From NCBI RefSeq assembly GCF_000313135.1, contig NW_004457313.1, forward strand, positions 963,198 to 1,027,197: a stretch of 64,000 nucleotides of DNA. Reading direction: 5' to 3'. Shown piece by piece: positions 20,415 to 29,459 of the stretch. The first letter of the stretch is position 1, and every line of letters begins with the position of its first letter. The position numbers were made by a program, and so were the translations under genes. The DNA is from Acanthamoeba castellanii str. Neff (lineage: Eukaryota; Discosea; Longamoebia; Acanthamoebidae). The notes below the pieces were generated by a model. It was not told where the DNA came from, searched no databases, and saw only the letters and a program-made list of their open reading frames with translations.

Positions 20415-22477
20415 TCACAGCTCGTCGGCCACGTAGTCTGTGTCAGCCCTGTTGCCATTGGCGTTGTGCACTCGGGCCAGAATAGGACCTAGAACCTGCT
20501 CGACCTCCTGCCTCTTCTCCTCGTAGTCGCCCCTGTCGGCTTCCGGGTGGTCGTCCAGCCACTCGAGCGAGTCCCTGATCACCTCCTCAAGCTCCTGCCT
20601 GTCCTGGGCCTCGAGCGCTGCCGTTGTCTCCTCTCTCTGCACGAAGTTGCGAACCTGGTAGATGTAGCTCTCGAGTCCGTTCCGGGCTTGGACTCGGTCA
20701 CGAACGAGCCGGTCATCGTCTTCGCGTTGGCGCGCCTCTTCCACCATGCGATCAATCTCCGCTTGGCTCAGGCGGCCCGAGTCCGATGTGATGGTGATCG
20801 ACTTGCGCGAGCCGCCGGCCTTTTCCTCGGCGGTGACGTGGAGGATGCCGTTGACGTCGACGTCGAAGGTGACCTCGATCTGCGGCACGCCGCGGGGCTC
20901 GGGTGGGATGCCCTGGAGGTCGAACCGACCCAGCAGGTTGTTGTCCTTGGTCATGGCGCGCTCGCCCTCGTAGACCTGGATGGTGACGGCCTCCTGCTGG
21001 TCCTGGTAGGTGGTGAAGGTCTGGGTCTTCTTGGTCGGGATGAGGGTGTTCCTCTCGATGACGCTGGTCATCACGCCCCCGACGGTCTCGATGCCCAGCG
21101 TGAGCGGCGTGGAGGTGATGGTCACGAAGCCCTTGAGCTGTTGGTAGTCGTCGTCGTCGTCGTTGCTGGTCTGCGCCGTCATGGCGGCGGCCTGGACCGC
21201 GGCTCCGTAGGCCACAGCTTCGTCTGGGTTGATGCCGCGGTTGGGCTCCTTGCCGTCGAAGAAGTTCTTGATGAGCTCCTGCACCTTGGGGATGCGGGTC
21301 GAACCGCCACGAGCAGGATCTCGTCGATGTCGGTCTTCTTGAGGCCGGACTGCTGCATCACGTCGTGAACGGGCTTGAGCGTCTTCTTGAAGAGGTCCAA
21401 GTTGAGGTCCTCGAACTTGGCGCGGGTGAGCCTCTCCCTGAGGTCCTGGCCCTCGAAGAAGTTCTCGATCTCGATCACGGTCTCCTTGAGCGAGGAGAGC
21501 GATCGCTTGGCGCTCTCGGCCTCCCGCCGCAACTTCTGGACGGCGCGCTTGTCGCCGCTGGCGTCCAGCCCGGTCTTCTTCCTGAACTGCTGGAGCATGA
21601 ACTGCATCACGCGCTGGTCGAAGTCCTCTCCGCCGAGGTGCGTGTCACCGCTCGTCGCAACCACTTCGAACACACCATCATCGATCTGACCACCAATCAA
21701 GTGCTAGGTTAGTTTTTTCATCTTTAAAATGTGTGTTTACAATTAGATGTGTAAACACATCTTCTTGGGGGGGGGTAGAGTACCTCGAGGAGTGAGACGT
21801 CGAACGTGCCGCCGCCCAGATCGTAGACGAGAACCGTCTTCTCACCCGTCACCTCATTGAGCCCATAGGCGATGGCCGCGGCGGTGGGCTCGTTGACGAC
21901 GCGCACCACGTTCAGGCCGGCGATGGCCCCGGCGTCCCTGGTGGCCCGGCGCTGCGCGTCTCTGAAGTACGCCGGTACCGTGATGACCGCGTTCTTGACC
22001 GGCTGGCCCAGGTACGCCTCGGCGATCTCCTTCATCTTGCCCAGGACCATGGCCGACAGCTCCTCCGGCGCGAATTCCATGGCCTCGCGCTTGAACTCAA
22101 CCCCGATGTAGGGCACACCGTTCCTGTTGATGACCTTGTACGGCAGAAGCTTGGCGTCGGCCTGCACCTCCTCGTCGGCGAACTTGCGGCCGATGAGACG
22201 CTTGACGTCGAACACAGTGTTCTCGGGGTTGAGGGTGGCCTGANNNNNNNNNNNNNNNGCCCACGAGGCGCTCGGTGTCGGTGAAGGCCACGTAAGAGGG
22301 GGTGATGCGGTGGCCCTGATCGTTGGCGATGATGTCCACCCGGCCGTTCTTCCAGATGCCGACGACCGAGTAGGTGGTGCCCAGATCAATGCCAATGATG
22401 GGGCCGTCGAAGAGCTCCGCTTGGGCCATCAGCGCTGCTGCCGTCCACAAGAGAATCACCGCTGCCAACTGTTTCAT
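20415..22477 (-). CDS. ER Hsp70 chaperone BiP/GRP78 (one apparent frameshift and an N gap)
   Basis: Two exons (22477-21784 and 21685-20415). A signal peptide ([20 protein letters not shown]) precedes [43 protein letters not shown], the substrate-binding domain, and a C terminus ending ADEL, an ER-retrieval signal of the KDEL/HDEL type. Role: ATP-driven folding and translocation in the ER lumen. Two defects are visible. A 15-N gap (22244-22258) falls in the N-terminal ATPase lobe, and frame differs by one across it, so its true length is not 15. Near 21298 one G is missing from the codon run for LVGG, shifting frame for the rest; both sides of the break are otherwise perfect Hsp70, so a sequencing error is more likely than a pseudogene. 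Confidence 0.93.
22244..22258. other. Assembly gap (15 N)
   Basis: Fifteen N inside the BiP coding sequence. The frames on either side do not agree for a 15-base gap, so the count is a placeholder. Confidence 0.99.
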
Positions 22478-22567
22478 GAAGAGAGAAGGTGGATCTTGTG
22501 CGTCGGCGACAGTGTTGGTCTTTGGGTCACTTCCCAGCCCTGGTTTTCTGGCCGCGAAAGGGCGAAA

Positions 22568-22586
22568 CGTGGTCTGTCTCCATTGG
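22568..22586 (-). promoter_or_regulatory. Exact ER stress element (CCAAT-N9-CCACG) upstream of BiP
   Basis: On the minus strand this reads CCAAT, nine bases, CCACG, the full metazoan ERSE consensus, about 91 bp upstream of the BiP start codon and in the right orientation. In animals NF-Y binds CCAAT and ATF6/XBP1 binds CCACG. Confidence 0.6.
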
Positions 22587-22598
22587 ACCACCGCGAAG

Positions 22599-22617
22599 GG
22601 AGGCGATACGCCATTGG
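22599..22617 (-). promoter_or_regulatory. Second ERSE-like element (CCAAT-N9-CCTCC) upstream of BiP
   Basis: A second CCAAT with nine-base spacing to CCTCC (two mismatches to CCACG), same orientation, 31 bp upstream of the exact element. Tandem ERSE copies are the arrangement in mammalian BiP promoters. Confidence 0.45.
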
Positions 22618-22815
22618 TCCACCACACGACGCCTAACGTTGCACTTGGTGGGATACGACACCGACCGCTCGGTTTGAGCGTGGGTCGCGAGCGAGCGGGT
22701 GTGTCGACATCACCTTAACCTTGATTGCTGATTGCGTTCATTAGTGATTGGTCGAGCCACACCAAGCTTTCCATCCGCACTTCTTCTGTCCCGGAGCGCG
22801 TTATCCACACGGAAG

Positions 22816-24635
22816 ATGAAGCGTGAGACTCTGTGCCTTGCCGGGCTGTTGTTGTGCCTTGCCGCGCTGCTTGTTTGCGCGTCGGCCGCGCCCAAGTTCA
22901 GCGTGCGCCGTCTCAATGGCGGTCGCCCCATCCTCACCGAGAAGGACTCCGTGTGGCTCTACAACTACAACACCGCCTACATGCCCGTACTCTTCCTCGC
23001 CCCCCCCCCCTTCAATGATTAATACTATTATTATTAACCATTGATGGTGACCCTGGACTCGACACATAAAAATTATTCATTAATATTAAATTAATAATTT
23101 TTATTTTAGTAAATATTGCAAGCTAACAACATCCGTCCATTACGTTGAGCGCAGTACTTTGATGCCAATGGCTTCGAGATGGCATGTCTGGCGGTGCGCG
23201 TGCAGAACCTGACGGCGAACGCGAAGTCCATCTACGACGTGGGTCCCTCGTCCATCGCCTTCGCGTTCTCCAACACCGGCGGCCTCAGCTTCAAGCCCAT
23301 CAGTGCCTCCGGTACGCTCCTCTCTCTCTCTCTACCCCTCTTTTCCGTGGCTTTCTGTGACCGTTGTGTGCGGGTCGTGATCGTAGACACGATCATTGCG
23401 CCTGGCCCCAGCTCGGAGCTCGGCTGTGAGGACCCGCGTGTCGTGTACGACTGGAAGACCAAGACCTACTACATGTTTTACACTGCGGTGACCAACGGCA
23501 CTATGCCCTCGGACCTCGGAGACGTAAAGGCCATGCTCTCCCTGGCCGTCAACTCTGGCAATCCGTACTCACGCCTTCGCTTTTCGCTTTTCGCTTTCGT
23601 TCTTTCCCCCCTGACCCATTGGCTCACGCATACAATCGCCGCCACAGCGCTGCGCGTGGCGACTGGAAGCAGCTGGGCTACGTGTTCCCCGACCTGAAGT
23701 GGTCGAAGAGCGGTACGAGTGCACTCCACGCACGTCGGCCCATTCAGTGTCTTACTGTGGTGATGTTCTGTCACCACCACACAGGCGCGCTGCTGCTGAG
23801 CGACCAGGTGTTCCACAAGGAGCACTACCTCTTCTGGGGCGACTCCGACATCTGCATCGCCACCACCGAAAACCTCATCCACTACACCAACACCGTACGA
23901 CAACCTCTTGACCATCTTCTTTGCCGTTCAATGTTGAATGTCGCTAACACAAACAATATCACCCGCCGGTCCTAACAGGGCAAGTGCCTTCTCAAGACCC
24001 GCTCGGACAAGTTCGACAGCCAGCTGGTGGAGAGCGGCCCGGAGCCCTTGCGCCTCTCGGACGGCAACTACCTGTTCCTCTACAACTCGGCCAGGAAGTA
24101 TACATTTCCTCTTGGTGGCTGATGGTCATTGCTCATTTGCTCACGCCCAGTGTGCTTCGCGATCAGGGCCAATATCGCCAACCCGAAGCCCGGCTGGGAT
24201 TTGGAGTACAACCTGGGTTGGGCCATTCTCGACAAGAGTGATCCCACCAACGTTCTGTTCAGAAGGTACCCGATGCTGCTTTGATTTTTCTGCGTTATTT
24301 ATTGAGGATTTTAGCATCACTATTATCATTATTTGTTGTTATTATTTGGCCCTTGACGCTCACCACCGTCATCACGCGCTATCGACAGCGAGGAGCCCGT
24401 GCTCTCGCCGGAGCTCGATTGGGAGAAGTGCGACAAGAATCCCGAGGGGCTCACTCCCAACGTCGTCTTTGTCGAGGGTACCCGCCCATTACGTCATTGT
24501 GGTTTGATCGCACCATGTTGCTCATCCCCTCTCCATCTGGCAGGCTGGAAGAAGCTGGCGGAAGACTCCTTCCTCGTGTGGTACCAGGGCTGCGACTCCC
24601 GCATCGGCGTCTTCCACCTGTCGGTTCAGGTCTGA
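22816..24635 (+). CDS. Secreted GH130/GH43-like beta-propeller glycosidase or mannoside phosphorylase-like protein
   Basis: Nine exons (22816-22986, 23155-23311, 23387-23564, 23648-23712, 23785-23894, 23979-24097, 24167-24265, 24389-24477, 24544-24635) give about 359 residues. A signal peptide (MKRETLCLAGLLLCLAALLV) is followed by motifs of the five-bladed propeller of GH130: GCEDPRVVYDWKTKTYYMFY (the ED-PR segment carries an acidic catalytic residue), HKEHYLFWGDS, GLTPNVVFVEGWKKL and LVWYQGCDSRIGVF. GH130 enzymes phosphorolyse or hydrolyse beta-mannosides; secretion argues for hydrolysis because phosphate-dependent members are usually intracellular. It diverges from BiP across 338 bp. Confidence 0.8.
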
Positions 24636-24964
24636 TTGTAGACCACATGCCACATGCTCACTCAGGGAACGACCGTCATTTTCCACATATCGGAGCACAC
24701 ACAACTCTTTGCGTGATGTCGTCGTTCTCGTCTCCCTTGATGGGGCGGCTGTGTCTATGGAACGAAGGCGCCAAGGTGCAAAACTGGCGGTAAAGACGAC
24801 AAAGGCGACGCCGGTGATGACTGCCACCGTGCTTGAAACGCAACGCGAGAGAATGTGGCGTCGAAATATGCAAATAATTAGGAATCTTTTAGGAGGCGGT
24901 TGAGGTTGCGAGATTGCGACCCAAGCCGCGACATCATAGGCGAGTGTACAAAAACAACTAAAGG

Positions 24965-27657
24965 ATGCTGCGTCGAGTTGCAGTCCGGTCGGGCCTCGCC
25001 CCAGTGACAGAGAATGTTGCGGCTCCCGCCGCGATGGCCCTCGCTAGCAGGAGGGATTACACTACGGAGCGGTCCTACGGCAACCTGAAGGATTCGGACC
25101 GTATCTTTACCAATTTGTATGGAGAGCATGACATCTTCATCAAGGGTGCCCTGGCGAGGGTACCGAGCGCTTCACATGATTATTATTTAACCCCCCCCCT
25201 CCGAATTGTCGCGTAAATACAAAATGGAGATTAATGGTGCGTTCATGTAGGGTGATTGGTACAAGACGAAGGAGCTGCTGCGCAAGGGCGAGGACTGGAT
25301 CATTAAGGAGATCAAGAACTCGGGTTTGCGTGGACGGGGTGGCGCCGGCTTCCCCTCGGGCCTCAAGTGGTCCTTCATGCCGAAGGTCTCCGACGGCAGG
25401 TACAATCCGCATCCTCCCCCCCCGCTATCAAATTCCCTCTTCGTCCCGAGATTGCGGTCTCATCCACGCGGCTGTGCATCTAGCACGCTCGGATATATGC
25501 AAATGATTAGTAATTCGCTACGTGCTGGCTTATAATCGATTGTCTTACTTGTTGCAAGGCCATCATACCTGGTCATCAACGCTGATGAGGGTGAGCCCGG
25601 TACCTGCAAAGATCGCGAGATCATGCGCCACGACCCCCACAAGCTCGTGGAGGGCTGCCTTCTTGCCGGCTTCTCCATGAAGGCCAAGGCTGGTGCGTCT
25701 CTCTCTCTCTCGCGCGCTTTCTTCTTCACTCGCCTTCGCCTGTCCTCCTCCTCACCTTCATCTTCATCCTCTCCCCCGTTGTCTTTTTGTGTCCAGCCTA
25801 CATCTATGTGCGCGGCGAGTTCGTGTACGAGATCAACAACCTGCAGAGGGCCATCGACGAGGCCTATGAAGGTATAAGGCCCACCCATGCTCCCTCCTCC
25901 ACCATCATCATGCGTGCAGTCACTTACGCCCTTCTTCTTCTTCTTCTTCTTCTCTTAGCTGGCTTCCTCGGCAAGAACGCCTGCGGCAGCGGGTTCGATT
26001 TTGACGTCTACGTGCACAGGGGTACCGCCGACACCGTCTCCCGCACACACGCGCCTTTAAAGCGCACACAAGTTTGACGCTGTGCCCCCTCCCATGTGCG
26101 TGCTTTCAGGTGCTGGTGCCTACATCTGCGGTGAGGAGACGTCGCTCATTGAGAGTATCGAGGGCAAGCCCGGCAAGCCCAGGCTGAAGCCCCCGTTCCC
26201 CGCCAACGTTGGCGTCTTCGGTTGCCCCACCACCGTACGACCGCCCCTCGGCCCTTCGTTATTGAGCCGATGATTGATGACACGAACGCGCACCACCACC
26301 ACCACCACCACCAGGTGACCAACGTGGAGACCGTGGCTGTCGCCCCCACCATTCTGAGGCGCGGCGCCGAGTGGTTCGCCAGCTTCGGCCGACCCAAGAA
26401 CTCGGGCACCAAGCTCTTCTGTATTTCTGGCCACGTCAACAACCCCATCACCGTCGAGGGTGCGTTCTTCTTCTTCTGGGGCTTCTCACCGGCCCGGCGA
26501 GCCACAGTCCGGTGTCAGTCTGACCTTCTTCCCTTCGTCCCTCGCAGAGGAGATGTCGATCCCGCTCAAGGAGCTGATCGAGCGCCATGCCGGCGGCGTG
26601 AGGGGTGGCTGGGACAACCTGAAGGCCATCATCCCCGGTGGTTCGTCCGTGCCGCTGCTCCCCAAGAGCATCTGCGACAATGTCCTGTACGTGCCCGCGC
26701 CAATGTTGGACTGCTGCTCGCGTTCGCAGCTCACTTTTCGGCTTATCTCGATCGTTGGCCCGCGTGCAGCATGGACTTTGATGCGCTGAGGGACGTCACG
26801 TCGGGTCTCGGTACTGCGGCCGTGATCGTGATGGACAAGTCCACCGACGTCATTGCCGCCATCGCTCGCCTCTCCAAGTTCTACAGGTGCGCCTCCCTCG
26901 CCTTCGAAGGCATTGCTTGCGCTCTCTATCGCTCTCTATCGGCCGTCCAATGATGTCTATTCAGTATCACTTGTTGACAACCATGACATTAACCTATCAT
27001 CAACTGAGGACCCACGCTGCAAGCCAAGCGCACGCCAGCTCCAGAGTTGCGTTGTTACCTTACTGACCTAACTATCATTTCTGTTTTGTTTCGCACGCGA
27101 CAGAAACGAGTCGTGCGGTCAGTGCACGCCTTGCCGCGAGGGTTCGCCCTGGCTGTGGAACGTGATGGAGCGCATGGTGACGGGCGATGCCAAGATCGAC
27201 GAAATTGACATGCTCTACGAGCTCTCCACCCAGGTGACCACTCGCTCCACTGCACCACCACTTCACTGCTTTTTTGTTCTCAACTCGAGACCCGGAGCCG
27301 GGCGCTGACGAATCGGGCTCTCTGCTGTGTCGTCGCTTGCGCAGATCGAGGGTCACACCATCTGCGCCTTGGGCGACGCTGCGGCTTGGCCGGTGCAGGG
27401 TGTCATCAGGCACTTCCGCGGCGAGATGGAGCAGAGGTACGCGCCATTCCCCGCCCACCGGTGGCCGATGTCCATCCACGCGACTATGATGCTGACGTAT
27501 GTGATGGCACGACCATGGCGATGGTGGTGGTGGTCGAAACAGGATTCACGACTACAACAGCAAGCACGGCCAGGCCATCGGGTCAGCCACCGTCGACGAG
27601 TACGCCAGCAGGCAGCTCCACTTGGCCAAGCAGGCTCCCCTCACCTTCGTGCAGTAA
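24965..27657 (+). CDS. NDUFV1: NADH:ubiquinone oxidoreductase flavoprotein 1 (complex I 51 kDa subunit)
   Basis: Twelve exons (24965-25159, 25251-25399, 25559-25692, 25797-25871, 25956-26021, 26110-26234, 26315-26459, 26548-26686, 26770-26886, 27104-27233, 27345-27436, 27543-27657) encode about 493 residues. The N terminus ([13 protein letters not shown]) is a mitochondrial presequence. FMN and NADH sites are plain: [16 protein letters not shown] and [14 protein letters not shown], then [17 protein letters not shown]. The N3 4Fe-4S cluster ligands are [11 protein letters not shown] plus the later Cys in HTICALGD. Role: oxidises NADH at the tip of the matrix arm and passes electrons to the quinone site. 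All junctions keep frame and every conserved motif is present, so the gene looks intact. Confidence 0.97.
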
Positions 27658-27953
27658 ATAATCGAGCATGCGTGCCCCGCCCCACAACCATTTATCTCCT
27701 CTCTTCCACCGCGCGCGTGTGTGTCCACACATTGCTATATGGATTGTGAAACAAAAAACAGCCAGCCACCAACTTTCATCTCGTTTCAACATGTTGTGGC
27801 TGTTGATGTAGTCCCCCCCCCCAGCCGAGTTTTTGATTTGGGAGCAAGTAGAGCCAGAGCATGTTCATGTTTGCTAGAGAGCGCCAAGAAGAGCTGCGCG
27901 AGATGCTACATTGGCTCAATGGACTGAGTAACCGGGGGGGGGTAAGATGCCAC
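27658..27953. other. Convergent 3' intergenic region
   Basis: About 300 bp between the stop codons of NDUFV1 (plus) and the Cys-rich peptide gene (minus). No gene seen; poly-C and poly-G tracts at 27811-27819 and 27933-27941. Confidence 0.4.
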
Positions 27954-28439
27954 CTACGCCTTACGGGTGGAGGGGGCACTGGAAGGGGCGCTGGAGGCGG
28001 TGGGCTGGTCACAGGGGAAACTGGGGCCGAAGACCTTCTGGAAGCACGGGCAGCAAGCGTCGGCACCGTCGCCGATGCAGGTCAGGCAGGTGGAGGGATC
28101 AGCCTCGAAGTTCTGGCACGCGTCCTTGCAGTCGGCCAGCTTGGCGGCGCACCTGAGGGCGAGTCCGAGGGTGCAAGTGTCGCTGTAGAAGAGGGATTGG
28201 GTTATTGTTAGAGCTCGTGGGGGGGCTTTAACTTCAAGAGAGACTCAGTACCTCCTCATCCTCTTGGCGAGCATAGCGCCGTGGGGCACGTGGGAGGTCC
28301 TGGGGAGAAGAGGTAATCATCGATCAGCTTGAGATCAAACGGGGGACGAGAATACTCTCACTTACTTGGGCTGGAGGGGGGCCGCAAGGCACACGGCGAT
28401 GAGGCAAGCAAGAACAAGGAGAATAGCGGTGGTCTTCAT
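27954..28439 (-). CDS. Small secreted cysteine-rich protein, unknown family
   Basis: Three exons (28439-28366, 28299-28252, 28182-27954) give 116 residues. A clear signal peptide (MKTTAILLVLACLIAVCLAA) is followed by a Lys/Arg-rich prosegment ending in AKRMRRS, which could be processed by a furin-like protease, then a mature part with ten Cys, including a CLTCIGDG and ACCPC core, and a Ser/Pro/Thr tail ending STRKA. The Cys pattern does not match saposins, defensins or EGF modules that I can recognise. Possible roles (antimicrobial, signalling or cyst-wall peptide) are guesses. The exon frames agree and third-position GC is high. Confidence 0.7.
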
Positions 28440-28861
28440 CGTTACGATGTTGGTTTCTTGATAGAGGTGGTTCTGCGAGGATGCGGTCTTCTCCTTCTTT
28501 CACACCCCGCCGTCTTTACCCTATTTGGCACTAGCCACTCAACGGGTGATGGCGCCTCCTTAAAATAAATACCGTGAGGTGGAGCTCTAAGTTCTCGGGT
28601 GTCATCAAGCCCTCATTGGCAATGATGTAAGTTTATTCTCCAACACACCAGGTGTTGGGTTGCACATAGTGCTTCCATTATGGCGGTGGTCCGTGGTATG
28701 CTGTCAGTACCCCGGGCCAGCCCGAAAAACAAGACAACTTCGGGTTCTCTGCCACGAAATTTCGGGCTTGGCCCCAAGTCACCTTTCGCTGGTGGGCACA
28801 AGTAACGTTCATCTTTCGCCCAGAATCAAACAACACTACACCACACTACCACTACTACAAC

Positions 28862-29227
28862 ATGTCGAGGCCTGGAGGACTTGGAAACGCGCGCCCTGCT
28901 GATGATGAGGTCAACCTGCTCGTTGCGAGCGTGAAGGCCGATCTCGAAAACAAGGCTGGCCGAACCTTCGCTGATCTTAAGCCCGTCTCGTACGCCACGC
29001 AGGTAGGAAGCCCTATACTTGTTCAGTCAGATGCGCAGTGAACGATCGCTAAAAGATGAACTTTACACTCGTTACAGGTGGTGGCTGGCATCAACTACTT
29101 CGTCAAGATCGCTGTGGCGGAAGGCGAGTACATCCACGCCCGCATCTACCGCGATCTCCAGAGGAACGTGAGCGTACACTCGGTGCAGACCGACAAGTCG
29201 GAAACTGATGAGCTCGCGTACTTCTAG
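28862..29227 (+). CDS. Stefin (type 1 cystatin) cysteine protease inhibitor
   Basis: Two exons (28862-29002 and 29078-29227) give 96 residues, the usual stefin length, with no signal peptide, so it is cytosolic. All inhibitory elements are present: the N-terminal Gly-Gly region (SRPGGLG), QVVAG exactly at the exon junction, and the C-terminal strand ending ELAYF. Role: tight reversible inhibitor of papain-like cathepsins. The start codon lies just after a polypyrimidine-free AC-rich leader. Intact. Confidence 0.95.
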
Positions 29228-29459
29228 GAAGTCCCCTTGATCTCAGCGACGTCGCCCAAGGCGGTCAGGATTTTGTTCCATTCATTATACATACATTCCT
29301 CTTAACCAACCCTCTACTGGTTTTTATTACACTAAATCTTGATAGAAGGAGAAGAGCAAAGGCAGAAGAGAGAATCGAGGATGATTAGAAGCGCAGCAAA
29401 AGATGAATCAAAAGGGAAGGCTTGATGCGCCGCGTGAAAAGATGGCCGCGTGTGCTTCT

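Noticed and set aside
20547..21368. A 273-codon plus-strand frame rich in Leu and Val
   Set aside because: Antisense to BiP, which matches Hsp70 throughout; a usual artefact of GC-rich third positions.
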